Notes: generated from the letters alone by a model not told the origin. A stretch of DNA of 64,000 nt from Rikenellaceae bacterium (GCA_902363575.1 CABJAJ010000004.1:1-64000); one strand, 5' to 3'. Counted from the first letter of the stretch, positions 55,699-64,000 are shown. Numbers and translations are program-made.

Positions 55699-56249
55699 TG
55701 TACGTCTGTTGCGTTGTGGAAAAATCCGCAGACCAGGGTGAGGTATTCGGGCATTTGCCCCCGGGAGCCCCAGCGGAGTTCGATGCCGAAGAGCTCGGAG
55801 GTCGTGCGGCCGATGTCGAAGCCGCAGGCTTCGAGCGAGGGGCGCACCCGGTCGGGATGGCGGCATGGCTTTCCCTCGGGGCGCGTGCAGCTCCCCTCCG
55901 GACAGTGGAGGCACGAGCCGACGTAAGCGAAAGCCCGGCCGCCCCAGCGGGATTCCATGTCGAGTAGGCGGGTTTCGAGGCGCTCTCTTTCGGGCAGGAT
56001 CAGCCGCCGGACTGCCGTGAGAGGGAGGCTGGGAGCGGCGGGGGTGATGCGTGTCGCCACGAGCAGTGCCGTTGCGTAACCGCCGATATACTCCTGCGCG
56101 TCGAAGTCGAAGGGCGGGCTCCCCCAGCTTTGTCCGTAGTTGGGACAGGTGCGGCAGTAGCCGGCGATGCGGTCGGCATCCCGAAAGCGGGCGATGTAGT
56201 CGGCAGCGGAAAGCGTGACGACGAAATCCCGTGCAAGGTACTCTTTCAT
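55686..56249 (-). CDS. DUF2284 predicted metal-binding protein
   Basis: 187 residues from the ATG at 56249. Conserved Cys clusters are CRTCPNYGQSWGSPP near the front and CLHCPEGSCTRPEGKPCRHP in the middle, suggesting iron-sulfur or other metal binding. Function unknown in the family. It overlaps DUF71 by 13 nt, implying an operon, and the cobalamin-adenosylation gene diverges from it. A B12-linked role is inferred from context only. Confidence 0.82.
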   Translation of the reverse strand: MKEYLARDFVVTLSAADYIARFRDADRIAGYCRTCPNYGQSWGSPPFDFDAQEYIGGYATALLVATRITPAAPSLPLTAVRRLILPERERLETRLLDMESRWGGRAFAYVGSCLHCPEGSCTRPEGKPCRHPDRVRPSLEACGFDIGRTTSELFGIELRWGSRGQMPEYLTLVCGFFHNATDVQWNG

Positions 56250-56498
56250 GGCAGAATGATCCGGATATACATACGACCGATTGCATGTTGCAGGCCGGAC
56301 CCGAAGGTCGGACATTCCGACCCGGGCGAGGATCGGCTGCTCCGGGGATCGAACCTCGGATTCCGACCGGCTCCCCTGCTTTTCAGGCCGGGACAAAATT
56401 AAGAAATTCTGCGTGAACCGCATCGGTTTCGACAGGAATAATCGCAGGGGCAGGTGCGACCGGGGCGGCTCTTCACGGCTTTTTCGTATCTTTGCCCT

Positions 56499-57017
56499 AT
56501 GGAAAATCGGGGATACCTACATGTTTACACGGGCGACGGCAAGGGCAAGACCACGGCGGCGTTCGGGCTGGCCGTGCGGGCGCTGTGCGCGGGCAGGAGG
56601 GTCTATATCGGGCAGTTTGTCAAGTCGATGCAATACAGCGAGACGAAGATCGGGGAATTTTTTCCCGGTCTCAGGATCGAACAACTGGGGCGCGGCTGCT
56701 TCATCGGCCGCGATCCTGCGCCGCAGGATGTCGCACTCGCCCGTGCGGGGCTCGCATGCTGCCGCGAGGCGATGACCTCGGGCGATTATGACCTGGTGGT
56801 GCTCGACGAGCTGACCATCGCCCTGCACTTCGGGCTGTTGGAGGTCGGGGAGGTGCTGGAGGTGCTCCGCGGCCGCGATCCGCGGGTCGAGGCGGTCGTC
56901 ACGGGGCGTTATGCGCCGCAGGAGCTCATCGATGCGGCCGACCTAGTGACCGAAATGCGCGAGGTGAAGCATTACTATGCGCAGGGCGTCCTGTCGCGCG
57001 AGGGGATCGACCGGTAA
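56499..57017 (+). CDS. Cob(I)alamin adenosyltransferase, CobO/CobA type
   Basis: 172 residues. The P-loop GDGKGKTTAA is near residue 12, followed by YIGQFVKSMQYSE, the conserved Asp/Glu pair of DLVVLDELTIALHFGLL and VTGRYAPQELIDAADLVTEM. It attaches adenosyl to the cobalt of corrinoids, the last step of salvage here. The ATG is 4 nt after -7 box TATCTTTG (leaderless transcript likely). It converges with btuD 17 nt away. Confidence 0.95.
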   Translation: MENRGYLHVYTGDGKGKTTAAFGLAVRALCAGRRVYIGQFVKSMQYSETKIGEFFPGLRIEQLGRGCFIGRDPAPQDVALARAGLACCREAMTSGDYDLVVLDELTIALHFGLLEVGEVLEVLRGRDPRVEAVVTGRYAPQELIDAADLVTEMREVKHYYAQGVLSREGIDR

Positions 57018-57034
57018 CGGGTTGTCGGTGCGCT

Positions 57035-57793
57035 TCAGCCGCGCCGCCTGACGGCGCAGGTGCCGGGGTCGAAAGCCACGGACGAATTGCTGAAAAGTCG
57101 CTCGATATGGCCGCTGCGGATCATTTCGGCCGTGGGCAGATGGTGCAGCCGGGGCGGGTCGAGCAGCGCGACCGAGTCGCAGAGGGTCAGCGCGATGTCG
57201 AGCTCGTGCGTCGAGAAGAGGATACATTTGCCCTCGTCGCGGGCCAGCCTACCGAGCAGCGTGCAGAGTTCGTAACGGTTCGGCAGGTCGAGGAACGAGG
57301 TCGGCTCGTCGAGCAGGATCACGGGCGTCTGCTGCGCCAGTGCGCGGGCGATCATCACACGCTGACATTCGCCGTCCGACATGCGGTCCATCGTCCGTCC
57401 GGCATACTCCGCCATGCCGACCGATCGGAGCGAGCGCTCCACGATGCAGGCGTCTTCGGGCTGCATCCGCCCGATCCAGTTGGTGTAGGGAGCCCGCCCG
57501 AGCGCAACCACGTCGCGGCACCGGAGGTTGGGGATGCGCACCCGCTCGGTGGTGACGAACGCGACGGTGGCGGCCAGACGCGCCGGTGTCAGCTTCTCCA
57601 CAGGCGTGCCGTCGAGCCGTATCGTTCCGCCCGCCACGGGGCCCAGCCCTGCGATCGCCCGCAGAAGCGTCGATTTGCCCGATCCGTTGCGTCCCACCAG
57701 GGCTGCGAGTGCTCCCGCCGGCAATTCGGTCGAGACGTCCGAGAGCAGGATGCGGCTGCCGTAGCCGATGGCGAGGTGTTCGAGACGGATCAT
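57035..57793 (-). CDS. Corrinoid ABC importer ATPase (BtuD-type)
   Basis: 252 residues. Walker A GRNGSGKSTLLRAIAG, signature MSDGECQRVMIARAL (variant of LSGGQ), Walker B PVILLDEPTSFLDLP and the H-loop STHELD. The ATPase drives import of cobalamin by BtuC. The start is 3 nt after the btuC stop. The same fold serves FecE-type siderophore importers; the riboswitch and BtuG upstream argue for B12. Confidence 0.9.
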   Translation of the reverse strand: MIRLEHLAIGYGSRILLSDVSTELPAGALAALVGRNGSGKSTLLRAIAGLGPVAGGTIRLDGTPVEKLTPARLAATVAFVTTERVRIPNLRCRDVVALGRAPYTNWIGRMQPEDACIVERSLRSVGMAEYAGRTMDRMSDGECQRVMIARALAQQTPVILLDEPTSFLDLPNRYELCTLLGRLARDEGKCILFSTHELDIALTLCDSVALLDPPRLHHLPTAEMIRSGHIERLFSNSSVAFDPGTCAVRRRG

Positions 57794-57796
57794 GGG

Positions 57797-58801
57797 TTAC
57801 GCGATATTTTTGTTGCCGAGCACGACCCAGATGACGATGGGAATACCCAGCAGGGCGGTGATGGTGTTCACCGGCAGGGTCAGCAGTTTGGAGATCACGT
57901 CGCACAGCAGCATCACGATCATGCCCGTGAGTGCGGCAGCAGGCATCAGCACCCGGTGGTCGGCGTTGCGGAAGAGCAGGCGTGCGACGTGCGGCACGGC
58001 CAGGCCGACGAATCCGATGGGGCCGCAGAAAGCCGTCACGGTGCCCGCCAGCAGGGTCGTAGAGAGGAAGATGAGCAGCCGTGAGCGCCGGATGTCGAGC
58101 CCCATCGTGCGGGCATAGTTCTCGCCCAGCAGCAGCAGGTTGAGCGGCTTGATGACGGCCACCGCCAGCACGAGACCCGCGCCGACGGCCGGAAGCAGCA
58201 GGGCGAGCTGCGACGAGGTGACGTCGCCCAGCGAACCCATCGTCCAGATGACGAACGATTTGAGAGCCGCTTCGTCGCTCAGGTATTGCATGATTTGCAC
58301 GACGGCCGAGACCCCCGATCCGAACATCATGCCCAGGATCAGGATGACCATGATATCCCTGATCCGGCGGCTGACGGCCGCGATCACGGCCAGGATCGCC
58401 GCTGCGCCGACCCATGCGGCCCCGGCCACCCCGAGTGCGGTGAATCCAGGGCTTCCGGCGATCCCCAGGAGGGGAGCGCCCAACATGAAGAGCGCCACGC
58501 CGAAACTCGCCCCCGAGCTGATGCCCAGCACATAGGGCCCGGCCAGCGGGTTGCGGAAAAGGGTCTGCATCTGCAGACCGCTCACCGCGAGGGCTGCGCC
58601 TGCCGTGAGCGCGACGACGGCTTTGAGCAGGCGGATGTGCAGCACGATCTTGGCCGTGGCTGCGGGGCAGTCGCCACCGGTCAGCGCGGCCCAGATGTCG
58701 CCCGGGGGAATACGGACGGCGCCCACTGTCATATCGAGGACGAAAAGCCCGACAGTCAGCAGCGACAGGATGCAGAAAAGAAGTGCCGCACGCGGTTTCA
58801 T
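57797..58801 (-). CDS. Corrinoid ABC importer permease (BtuC/FecCD family)
   Basis: 334 residues with about ten membrane helices. Family motifs: ALAVSGLQMQTLFRNPLAGPYVLGISSGASFG and the L1-type loop IGFVGLAVPHVARLLF. A second -7 box, TATCTTTG, ends 4 nt before its ATG between btuF and btuC, so permease and ATPase may also be transcribed on their own. Confidence 0.9.
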   Translation of the reverse strand: MKPRAALLFCILSLLTVGLFVLDMTVGAVRIPPGDIWAALTGGDCPAATAKIVLHIRLLKAVVALTAGAALAVSGLQMQTLFRNPLAGPYVLGISSGASFGVALFMLGAPLLGIAGSPGFTALGVAGAAWVGAAAILAVIAAVSRRIRDIMVILILGMMFGSGVSAVVQIMQYLSDEAALKSFVIWTMGSLGDVTSSQLALLLPAVGAGLVLAVAVIKPLNLLLLGENYARTMGLDIRRSRLLIFLSTTLLAGTVTAFCGPIGFVGLAVPHVARLLFRNADHRVLMPAAALTGMIVMLLCDVISKLLTLPVNTITALLGIPIVIWVVLGNKNIA

Positions 58802-58826
58802 GCCGCAAAGATAGGGATTCGCAGCG

Positions 58827-59972
58827 TCATTCGACTTGGCGGTAGTAATAAAAATCCTCGCTGACGAGCTCCGGGTGGAAAATTCGGATCAGGTCGCGCA
58901 GCACCAGGTCGGGGCGGACGACGCCCGATTCCCAGTAGTCGTTTCCTCCGGCGGGGGTGATCCGACGGTCGCAGTTATAGACGGCGCCCTGGCGCACGCA
59001 GCGCACGTCGGCGAACTTCGGATAGCGTGTGCGCAGCTCCCCGAGCGTCGGGATATTCCCGACGTTGAGCCACACGTCCGCCTCGGCGGTGAGCAGATAG
59101 GCCTCCTCCAGGTCGATCGGCAGCGAGCGGTTGGAGGTGTTCCTGCGGTAGATGTAGTCGCCGCCCGCATCGGCGATCAGCCGTGCGAGGTAACTGCGGG
59201 TCGAAGCCATGAACCACGAATCCCCGTAAGTGGTGTTAATCATCACTTTGGGCTGCGGGCCGGCGGCAGCTGCGGCCCGTTCTCGGAGCGCCTCGTAGCG
59301 TTCGGGGATTGCCCGGAAAAGCGTCTCCCCCGCCTCCCTCTCGCCGGCGAGTTCGGCGACGGCCACCAGCCACTCGGCTTTACCGAGCGGCGACTCTTCG
59401 AGGTACTCGCCGATGTAGGCGAAGGGAATCCCGAGCTCCCGCAGCCTGGACTCCATGCCGCTGGCGGCGTTCACGCCATAGAGCAGCACCAGGTCGGGTT
59501 CGAGCCCGAGCAGCAGCTCGTAATTCACGTTGCCGTCGAATCCCACGTCGCCCACCTTGTCCCGGTTGGCGGCGACGGAGGGGGTTGTGATGTAATCGAG
59601 CCCCGATACCCCGACCACGCGATCCGCCGCACCGAGGGCGTCGAGCATGGCTACTTGCGTCGAGGACATGCAGACGATGCGCCGTGCCTCGCCGTGCAGC
59701 ACCTCGCCCTCGAATCCGGCGGGAACGGGCTCGCCGTTCCGTGCGATGAGGAAGCATTTTTCGACCCCCTCGGCACCCTGCCAGGGATTCCTGACCCGGA
59801 GCAGCGTGCTGGCTCCCCCGTCGGTGCCGACGATCTCGAAACCCGAGGCATAGGCCGGGGTGTAGAGAGGCCGGTCGAAGTCGTCGAGCGAGGCGGCCCG
59901 CCGGGAGCCGCAGGCGGTGAGCAGGGCCGTGGCCGCCGCCAACACCGCGAATCGGAACAATCGTATCATCAT
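58827..59972 (-). CDS. Corrinoid-binding lipoprotein of the ABC importer (BtuF-type)
   Basis: 381 residues. Signal peptide with lipobox LTAC (Cys21). The two-lobe TroA-like binding fold has RIVCMSSTQVAMLDALGAADRVVGVSGL at the start and ELLLGLEPDLVLLYGV in the first lobe, a long helix in the hinge, and WYFAS-type YGDSWFMASTRSYLARLIADAG in the second. It delivers corrinoid to BtuC in the periplasm. The gene lies 212 nt after btuB, behind a structured leader. Confidence 0.88.
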   Translation of the reverse strand: MMIRLFRFAVLAAATALLTACGSRRAASLDDFDRPLYTPAYASGFEIVGTDGGASTLLRVRNPWQGAEGVEKCFLIARNGEPVPAGFEGEVLHGEARRIVCMSSTQVAMLDALGAADRVVGVSGLDYITTPSVAANRDKVGDVGFDGNVNYELLLGLEPDLVLLYGVNAASGMESRLRELGIPFAYIGEYLEESPLGKAEWLVAVAELAGEREAGETLFRAIPERYEALRERAAAAAGPQPKVMINTTYGDSWFMASTRSYLARLIADAGGDYIYRRNTSNRSLPIDLEEAYLLTAEADVWLNVGNIPTLGELRTRYPKFADVRCVRQGAVYNCDRRITPAGGNDYWESGVVRPDLVLRDLIRIFHPELVSEDFYYYRQVE

Positions 59973-60045
59973 GGTCGATAGGTTTTAATCACTGCGCATG
60001 TCCCGGGCCCTGCGGGGGCGGGTGCTCGCGCCTGCGTTCCCGTTG

Positions 60046-60110
60046 CGGGAGCCGGAGTAAGTCGTTATGGCAGACGACCAAAGGCTACTAATCTCATGTT
60101 CCGGCTCCCG
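60046..60110 (-). ncRNA. Structured RNA candidate between btuB and btuF
   Basis: An 11-bp perfect outer stem (60046-60056 with 60100-60110) encloses a 43-nt loop that contains a smaller hairpin (gtcgt/acgac, 60061-60065 with 60074-60078). It lies in the 212-nt gap before btuF. No T run follows on either strand, so it is not an ordinary terminator, and it does not match the B12 riboswitch near 63.8 kb. It may be an mRNA processing or stability element. Confidence 0.4.
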
Positions 60111-60184
60111 GTCACAGGGTTATTTCATGTAATTCTGTTCGTTTTTGCAGGAGGCTGTCCGCCCGGCGGGAGCCTCGCACGGTG

Positions 60185-62299
60185 CTATTTCCGTTTGCCC
60201 CAGCGGGGCTTGATGTCGAGGAATACCTCGAAGTTCATGCGCGGCATCGGACGCGAGAGCACCGACTGGTACTCCTCGTTCAACAGATTCTTGACCGAAA
60301 GTTTCACCGAGAAGTACGCCCAACTGAACGTGAAGAGCTTTTCCAGCGAAGCGTCGCTCATGTAGTAGGGGGTGATGCGCGTGATATTCGAGAATTTGTC
60401 GTTGTCCGAGGTGGTGAACCGTTCGCTGTAATAGCACCATTTATAGACCAGACGCCACGATTTGTAGGCGAGCCGGCCGGTGAGCGACGCGGAGTACTCG
60501 GGGATGTAAACCAACTGTTTCCCGACCGAGCGGTCGTTTTCGCTCAACGGCTCGCCGCGGTTGATTGCGGGGGTCCACGAAAAGCTGCCGTCGGCCCCGA
60601 CCTGCCAGTTCGGAGAAAGCATGGCCTCCAGACCGGCCTTGAGCTCCACGCCATAGGAGTGCACCTCTTTGATGTTCACGGGCGTCCAGAACCCTTTTAT
60701 CGTCGGCAGCCAGAGAATCCAGTCTTCGATCCGTGAATCGAACCAGGTCGCCTCGCCGCGCAGCGTGTACTTCCCCTCGCGGCCGACGGAGAACGAGAGT
60801 CCCGCATCGTAGGTGAAGCCGTGCTCCCTGCGCAGCGAGTCGTTGCCGCCCGGCTGGAAATAGAGGTCGTTCAACGTCGGGAAACGGTAGTTGCGCGAAA
60901 TGGAGGCTTTCGCCACCACGTTGCCCTTTTTCGAGAGTACGAAATCGGCGAAGAATGCCGGAACGATCGGCGTCCAGTCGTCGCCGTACATCTCTTCGCG
61001 CAGGGCGAGCGAGAGTCCCAGCCGCTCGGTGGGCATCCACTTGGCCGAGACGTACCCCGTCAGCTCGACGCGGCCCTGGTCGTAACCCACGACGACCTGT
61101 TTGTTGTTGCCCTGTCCCTGGGTGTTGGGATCCTTCCGGGGGATGACGTTCTTGTCCTGGCTGCGGACGAAGTGCTGGTGCAGGGAAACATTGGCCGTGA
61201 AGAGCCATTTGCGTCCGATGTAGTACTCTCCCTCCGCCGAGCCGTAGAGCGTGTTGATCGTGCTGCGCGAGCGGATCATCTGCTCCATCCTGCCGTTGCC
61301 GAGGTCCTGTTCAAAGTCGTAGGCCTGCCACGTGTGGATGTAGCCCGCGTGGGCGCCGACCTTGAAGTGCTTGCGCAACCGTTCCCACGAAACCACGCCG
61401 CGGAACGTCTCTTCGCGCTGTTGGTTGGAATAGACGTTTTCGTCGCGGTAGTTCACATCGAGCATGGGCAAGCCCCGCTTCGAGTGGATGTACCAGGCCT
61501 GCAAGGCGAGGCGGTCGCCCCGGTCGGTATTGTAGTAGGCCTCCTGCAGCACGTGCAGATCATGGTATGCGCCGCTTTTGTTGCGGTCCATGGGGTAGTA
61601 GGAGGCGATGATATGGTAATTTTCGTCCAGGATGTTGAGTTTCTTGTTGTGGTTGCGGTATTTGAAATCGTTGGGCGACGAGGAGCAGACCACGCGCGTC
61701 GAAAGCTGCCAGCGGTCGTTGCCCCATGTCAGGCGCAGGAATTCATCGAAGGTGGAGAACGACCCGATACCCTGGACGTATTGCAGACCGAATCCCCGCG
61801 CGTCGGCCGGCCGCGTCGCGAGGGTCACGGCACCGCCCAGGCCGCCGCCCGTGACGTTCACCGACGAGGTGCCGTGCAGCAGAGCAGCGTCGTCGATGAA
61901 ATAGGCGGGGATCATCGAGAAGTCGGTCATGCCCAGCATGGGGGAGTTGATGCGCATGCCGTTCCATGTCACCTGGGTGTGCGAGGGCGACGTGCCGCGG
62001 AAAGCCACCGTCGAGAGGGTGGCCCGCCCGTACTGCTTGACGAAGATCGAGGTGTTGAAGGTCAGCACGTCGGCCATCGAGAGGGCGATGTTCTCGTGCA
62101 GCGCAACGGTGTCGAGCCTGGTCTGCTGCATGCCGATCTCCTTCATCGGACGGCGTGCGGTGATCCCCACTTCGCCGATCGGGACGACGAACGAGGGGTT
62201 GTCGTTCCACCAGCCGTTGCCGCGGGATTGCTGCTTTTGCTGCCCCTGTGCTGTTGCGGCGCAGGCGAAAATGAGCGTACAGAGTAATAATTTCTTCAT
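60185..62299 (-). CDS. TonB-dependent cobalamin receptor (BtuB)
   Basis: 704 residues. Signal peptide (KKLLLCTLIFACAATAQGQ), then a plug domain (SMADVLTFNTSIFVKQYGRATLSTVAFRG and HTQVTWNGMRINSP) and a 22-strand barrel ending FLDIKPRWGKRK. It lacks the carboxypeptidase-like extension seen in SusC proteins and is a classic siderophore/B12-type receptor. Directly behind BtuG (135-nt gap) under a B12 riboswitch, it is the outer-membrane cobalamin channel. Confidence 0.92.
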   Translation of the reverse strand: MKKLLLCTLIFACAATAQGQQKQQSRGNGWWNDNPSFVVPIGEVGITARRPMKEIGMQQTRLDTVALHENIALSMADVLTFNTSIFVKQYGRATLSTVAFRGTSPSHTQVTWNGMRINSPMLGMTDFSMIPAYFIDDAALLHGTSSVNVTGGGLGGAVTLATRPADARGFGLQYVQGIGSFSTFDEFLRLTWGNDRWQLSTRVVCSSSPNDFKYRNHNKKLNILDENYHIIASYYPMDRNKSGAYHDLHVLQEAYYNTDRGDRLALQAWYIHSKRGLPMLDVNYRDENVYSNQQREETFRGVVSWERLRKHFKVGAHAGYIHTWQAYDFEQDLGNGRMEQMIRSRSTINTLYGSAEGEYYIGRKWLFTANVSLHQHFVRSQDKNVIPRKDPNTQGQGNNKQVVVGYDQGRVELTGYVSAKWMPTERLGLSLALREEMYGDDWTPIVPAFFADFVLSKKGNVVAKASISRNYRFPTLNDLYFQPGGNDSLRREHGFTYDAGLSFSVGREGKYTLRGEATWFDSRIEDWILWLPTIKGFWTPVNIKEVHSYGVELKAGLEAMLSPNWQVGADGSFSWTPAINRGEPLSENDRSVGKQLVYIPEYSASLTGRLAYKSWRLVYKWCYYSERFTTSDNDKFSNITRITPYYMSDASLEKLFTFSWAYFSVKLSVKNLLNEEYQSVLSRPMPRMNFEVFLDIKPRWGKRK

Positions 62300-62434
62300 T
62301 CCGGGTGATCCGTTTCCTTTGTCGCCGCGTCCGGCCTCGTGCGGGCGCGGTCTGAATTGGGGTTTATTGGTCGCCGCACCGTCCAGGCGGGCCGCATACG
62401 AAGGAGGATTGCAGGTGTCTCATGGCGTGAGGGT

Positions 62435-63523
62435 TTATCTCCAGCAGAATGAGCCCGGGATGATTCCCACCGGGAATTTGTCGAGCTGCTTTCCCTCGGA
62501 GGAATAGCGATAGACCACACCGGGCTGAACGTAGTCGATGGCGTCGGCGATATAGACATCGGAGTTTACGGGATTGACGGTCAATCCGTAATACAATGTT
62601 TTGCGGTATTCGAGGAACGGTTTGACCGGAATGCGCTCGGCATCGACGTCCATGCGCCAGACCGATTTGTTGATCCAGTAGAGCGTGTCGCGCGAGCCGT
62701 TGAGCTGCACCTCCGAGGGACAGTCGCCGAGCCCGAACCTGAACTGTTTCACGACGGTGAAGGTCTCGGCATCGATGCAGCAGAGCGTCGGGGCTTCGTA
62801 TCCGTAGGGGCTGCCCTCGTAACCGCCGTCGGTGATTGTCCACAGCCTGTCGTGGCAGTCCATTACCAGCGAGGTCGGCTGGATGCCGACGGTGAGCTCC
62901 CCGACGACCCGGTCGGTTTCGGTGTCGATCTTGAGGATGCGGTTCTGGTAGGACCAGCAGTTGGTAAAGACGTATTTTCCGTATTGTACCATCTGTTCGG
63001 TCGATCCCGACTCGAAATCCATGTCGGTCTCGATGTAACCCGTAATCCCGTAGGTTTTCGGATTCACGATGTAGATGCGGGGGTCCCAGAGCTGGGTGAC
63101 GTAGGCTTTTTCATCGCTCAGGAAATGGATGTGGCGGGGGGAGGTGAACCCCGTGATGCGGCCGATCTCGCGGAACGTGTCGGGGTCGATGGCGAAGATG
63201 ACGCCCGAATTGTTCACCACCACCCAACCCACGCCGTTATGGATAATCATGGACTGGGCCACGTCGCCCAGCTTGAAGCCGTTGGCGCGAACGAACACCT
63301 CGTTTTCCACCCGCATGGATTCGGGATCGTAGTAGGAGAGCGATGCGTTGCCGTACATGAAGTTGCCCTCGTTGGTGATGAAAAGGCCCCTGCCGGTGGG
63401 AACGGAACCGTCCCCGAAATCTTTGCCCGTGTCGAACTCTTCCTGCACGCGGTCGCCGTATTCCATGCAGCCGGGCAGCAGGAACAGGCAGAGCAGGAGG
63501 AGGGATAGTGTGTTCCGGATCAT
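62435..63523 (-). CDS. Surface cobalamin-capture lipoprotein, BtuG-like (beta-propeller)
   Basis: 362 residues. Signal peptide with lipobox LPGC (Cys19), then repeated beta-propeller blades of YncE/DUF5074 type (GRGLFITNEGNFMYGNASLS, SPRHIHFLSDEKAYVTQLWD, VFTNCWSYQNRILKIDTETD). In Bacteroides, BtuG binds B12 at the surface and passes it to BtuB. Same gene order here, downstream of a B12 riboswitch. The only caution is that the propeller family is broad. Confidence 0.88.
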   Translation of the reverse strand: MIRNTLSLLLLCLFLLPGCMEYGDRVQEEFDTGKDFGDGSVPTGRGLFITNEGNFMYGNASLSYYDPESMRVENEVFVRANGFKLGDVAQSMIIHNGVGWVVVNNSGVIFAIDPDTFREIGRITGFTSPRHIHFLSDEKAYVTQLWDPRIYIVNPKTYGITGYIETDMDFESGSTEQMVQYGKYVFTNCWSYQNRILKIDTETDRVVGELTVGIQPTSLVMDCHDRLWTITDGGYEGSPYGYEAPTLCCIDAETFTVVKQFRFGLGDCPSEVQLNGSRDTLYWINKSVWRMDVDAERIPVKPFLEYRKTLYYGLTVNPVNSDVYIADAIDYVQPGVVYRYSSEGKQLDKFPVGIIPGSFCWR

Positions 63524-63636
63524 GGTCTAAAAGGAGACGATGCAACGGCACCGCCCGCTCCACAGAGCTCCCGTTGTCAGGTAAGGGAATTGCTTTTTCA
63601 TAACGGTAAAATTCTTATAATCGGACCCCTATCGGT

Positions 63637-63678
63637 CAAAAAAAATCCCGCTCGCACCGGAGATGCACGAGCGGGATT
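63637..63678 (-). terminator. Riboswitch-linked terminator hairpin
   Basis: An 11-bp perfect stem (63644-63654 with 63668-63678), followed on the minus strand by eight T. It lies between the B12 riboswitch and the btuG ATG, so it is the likely expression platform: bound cobalamin would favour early termination. Confidence 0.88.
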
Positions 63679-63756
63679 CATATGGACGAATATTGCAGTC
63701 AGAACCGAGACGAATCTGTCCGATCACTACCCGTAACCCGCAGGTGTAAATCCTTT

Positions 63757-63933
63757 CGTCAGGGCAGGTCTTCTGACTCGCTCCCTCCGCAACGCCTTCC
63801 CGGCCGAGGCCAGTGGCAAGAGTGTGCGGAGCGTCCTTTCGGACGGGAACTCACAGCAGCAGGTACTGTCGCCGATTTGCACGGCATTCCCTTTTAATTC
63901 CGACGGGTCGGGTATTCCCGTCCCGGAAACCTT
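63757..63933 (-). promoter_or_regulatory. Cobalamin (AdoCbl-type) riboswitch
   Basis: On the minus strand the element contains the family core in order: AAAAGGGAATGCCGTGCAAA, then a GACAGTACC-type segment, CTGCTGTGA, the B12-box GCCACTGG, GGGAAGG and the 3' end AGTCAGAAGACCTGCC. This arrangement is diagnostic for the cobalamin riboswitch. It is transcribed from the -7 box at 63941-63948 and precedes a terminator and btuG, so B12 abundance should repress the whole uptake operon. The 5' edge (P1) is approximate. Confidence 0.93.
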
Positions 63934-63940
63934 GACGCCG

Positions 63941-63948
63941 CAAAGATA
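63941..63948 (-). promoter_or_regulatory. Promoter -7 box of the B12 uptake operon
   Basis: TATCTTTG on the minus strand, just ahead of the riboswitch. The -33 region lies at about 63968-63971; no strong TTTG is visible there. Confidence 0.55.
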
Positions 63949-64000
63949 GCTAAAAAATCGAAACGCGGCGTCGGGCGGTAAAATAATTTTGAAATCGCGG
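63949..64000. other. Window edge, no feature seen
   Basis: The remaining sequence upstream of the B12 promoter carries no recognised feature; a gene may begin beyond the edge. Confidence 0.4.

Noticed and set aside
56330..56385. tRNA-like stretch (a T-arm-like GGTTCGATCCCCGG on the minus strand)
   Set aside because: No matching acceptor, D-arm or proper anticodon loop can be built, so it is not a tRNA; at most a remnant.
59985..60180. Second cobalamin riboswitch before btuF
   Set aside because: It lacks the GCCACTG box and other core segments present at 63757-63933.

Overview
The window looks like chromosome from a GC-rich gut Bacteroidales bacterium, most likely Alistipes or a relative in the Rikenellaceae (inference, no search run). 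The signs are SusC/SusD pairs, Mfa/BACON/LruC-type lipoproteins, a fused MurF-alanine racemase, a BtuG-like vitamin B12 lipoprotein, and many promoters with the Bacteroidetes -7 box TAnnTTTG. No tRNA, rRNA, CRISPR array or IS element was recognised.

Layout. 0.4-3.9 kb (minus): a surface-lipoprotein operon whose last gene is joined in frame, across a single TGA, to a DNA/RNA endonuclease domain. 4.1-21.6 kb: a housekeeping block with lptD (minus), then plus-strand amidase, mlaD-like, mutS2, murF-alr, methylase, grpE, dnaJ, a small membrane protein, mutL, rhomboid, EEP phosphatase and YhcH. 22-23.2 kb: a flavodiiron protein. 23.5-34.4 kb: two divergent susC-susD operons around a tyrosine recombinase gene. 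An 88-bp perfect inverted repeat covers both susC starts, and only the left operon has a consensus promoter, so this looks like a recombinase-driven ON/OFF promoter switch. 34.9-43.4 kb: accessory genes (MFS, two small unknown proteins, BACON lipoprotein, P-loop-like protein, GNAT, MATE, Crp-type regulator, Hsp20). 43.5-46.8 kb: two surface lipoproteins, the first frameshifted at a run of nine C that one extra C would repair. 46.9-54.9 kb: membrane protein, flavodoxin/ferredoxin protein, YraN, KDO transferase, LruC lipoprotein, L-cysteine desulfidase family protein, Nudix hydrolase. 55-64 kb: a cobalamin salvage module, with a minus-strand B12 riboswitch and terminator ahead of btuG, btuB, btuF, btuC and btuD, convergent cobO, and nearby DUF71 and DUF2284 genes.

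Themes. Phase-variable surface display is suggested three ways: the invertible sus promoter, the poly-C lipoprotein, and G9/C9 runs at three sites. The B12 genes form one pathway, from surface capture (BtuG) through outer-membrane (BtuB) and inner-membrane transport (BtuFCD) to adenosylation (CobO), probably with amide or ring salvage (DUF71). Several genes start 3-8 nt after a -7 box, implying leaderless mRNAs.
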